This document shows positions 63,496 to 64,000 of a stretch of DNA of 64,000 nt, piece after piece. Origin of the DNA: an uncultured Psychroserpens sp. (GTDB lineage: Bacteria; Bacteroidota; Bacteroidia; Flavobacteriales; Flavobacteriaceae); the NCBI RefSeq assembly GCF_947503375.1, contig NZ_CANNDQ010000002.1, forward strand, positions 335,182-399,181, read 5' to 3'. The stretch's first letter is position 1; each line of letters opens with the position of its first letter. The translations under genes were made by a program, and so were the position numbers. The notes below the pieces were generated by a model. It saw only the letters and a program-made list of their open reading frames with translations, was not told the origin of the DNA and made no database searches.

Positions 63496-64000
63496 TTATT
63501 TAATGATTAGCGCATTCCCTATAGCACATTGTAAACATTTATTTTTATCGCAATATTCAGTTTTCAACTGAATTAAAGCTTGAGACTCTAATGCAGAATT
63601 AGATCTTTTTTTTAAAAGATCAAATTGTTTAATAATGCTGTTTTTTTCTGAAGCAATTTGGCTTACGATATTAATTATTATTTCATCTATAAACTGACCA
63701 TTATATCTAGCATAACTAAATTTTATTGGTAGAATTGTATTTATTAGAAGTAAATCAATAAATGACCTGGTCACGCGTTTTTTACTAGCTTTAGATGCAC
63801 TTTCAAACGTATAATGCGAATCCCAATATATTGATGCTGAAACACTAAAGCATTCGTAAAAATCTTCTAAGCTTTTACATTGCATGATCTTAGAAAACAA
63901 ATGTGGCTCTTTGTGGTATAGATTGGCTAATTGTGACAACCGTAATGTTGGAAAATTTACTGGTCTTAGCCTAAAAAACTGCAATGGTAAAGTATGCTTA
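63496..64000 (-). CDS. DUF2851 protein, 5' partial
   Basis: The frame is open to the window edge, so the start lies outside; the apparent start at 63984 is an internal TTG. The visible 167 residues are the C-terminal part of a DUF2851 protein (family length about 420): FFRLRPVNFPTLRLSQLANL, NTILPIKFSYARYNG, and the cysteine cluster YCDKNKCLQCAIGN at the end. Three cysteines in this tail could bind a metal. Function is unknown. It sits 16 bases upstream of the PspC gene. Confidence 0.87.
   Translation of the reverse strand, partial: KHTLPLQFFRLRPVNFPTLRLSQLANLYHKEPHLFSKIMQCKSLEDFYECFSVSASIYWDSHYTFESASKASKKRVTRSFIDLLLINTILPIKFSYARYNGQFIDEIIINIVSQIASEKNSIIKQFDLLKKRSNSALESQALIQLKTEYCDKNKCLQCAIGNALIIK

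Overview
The window comes from the chromosome of an AT-rich member of the Bacteroidota, most likely a marine Flavobacteriaceae. The evidence is the gene families (OstA-like protein, FISUMP-domain and carboxypeptidase-regulatory-domain exported proteins, DUF349, DUF3467, DUF2851, 7TM-AraC regulators), the Bacteroidota promoter pattern TTTG-N18/19-TAnnTTTG seen at several sites, and the near absence of Shine-Dalgarno sequences. No rRNA, CRISPR array, prophage or insertion sequence was found. Both edges cut genes: a TrmH-type methyltransferase on the left and a DUF2851 protein on the right.

From 1 to about 19.97 kb all genes are on the + strand. They include an RNA methyltransferase, an M48 protease, a MarR regulator with a palindrome inside its promoter, the Rel (p)ppGpp enzyme, a Fur-family regulator, purA, an OstA/LptA-like protein, a class III aminotransferase, a TPR protein, two tandem DUF368 (PopT-type) membrane proteins followed by aroE, a DUF349 protein and a DEAD-box helicase. 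From 20.0 to 21.4 kb an ECF sigma factor and its overlapping membrane partner diverge from a DUF6249 protein.

From 21.6 to 37 kb lies an accessory-like stretch of exported, lipoprotein and membrane genes: a DUF885 peptidase, carboxypeptidase-regulatory and FISUMP proteins, a 7TM-AraC regulator with a serine hydrolase, a VanX-like dipeptidase, AlkB, two paralogous secreted alpha/beta hydrolases around an SPFH/DUF1648 pair, a 59-residue ribbon-helix-helix protein, DUF819 and a DUF4369 lipoprotein.

From 37 to 64 kb almost everything is on the - strand. There is a translationally coupled idi - pterin synthase - manA operon. prfC and a 4Fe-4S protein are the two + strand exceptions. The largest unit is the conserved gene-expression block. 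In transcription order it reads rpsU, xerC, hpf, tRNA-Thr(TGT), Tyr, Gly, Thr(GGT), tuf, tRNA-Trp, secE, nusG, rplK, rplA, rplJ, rplL, rpoB, rpoC. Upstream of it lie a K+ channel, an alanine:cation symporter, an HHH protein, an acyl-CoA dehydrogenase and a carboxypeptidase-regulatory-domain protein.

Most of the window is core metabolism and information processing. The best leads are regulatory and architectural: the strong Shine-Dalgarno of rpsU in a lineage that rarely uses one, the MarR operator inside its own promoter, the promoter placed just ahead of a terminator hairpin before the tRNA-tuf operon, the PTPS-II catalytic motif in the pterin synthase, and the paired hydrolase/SPFH cluster. 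I did not see a clearly new defence, mobile or biosynthetic system.
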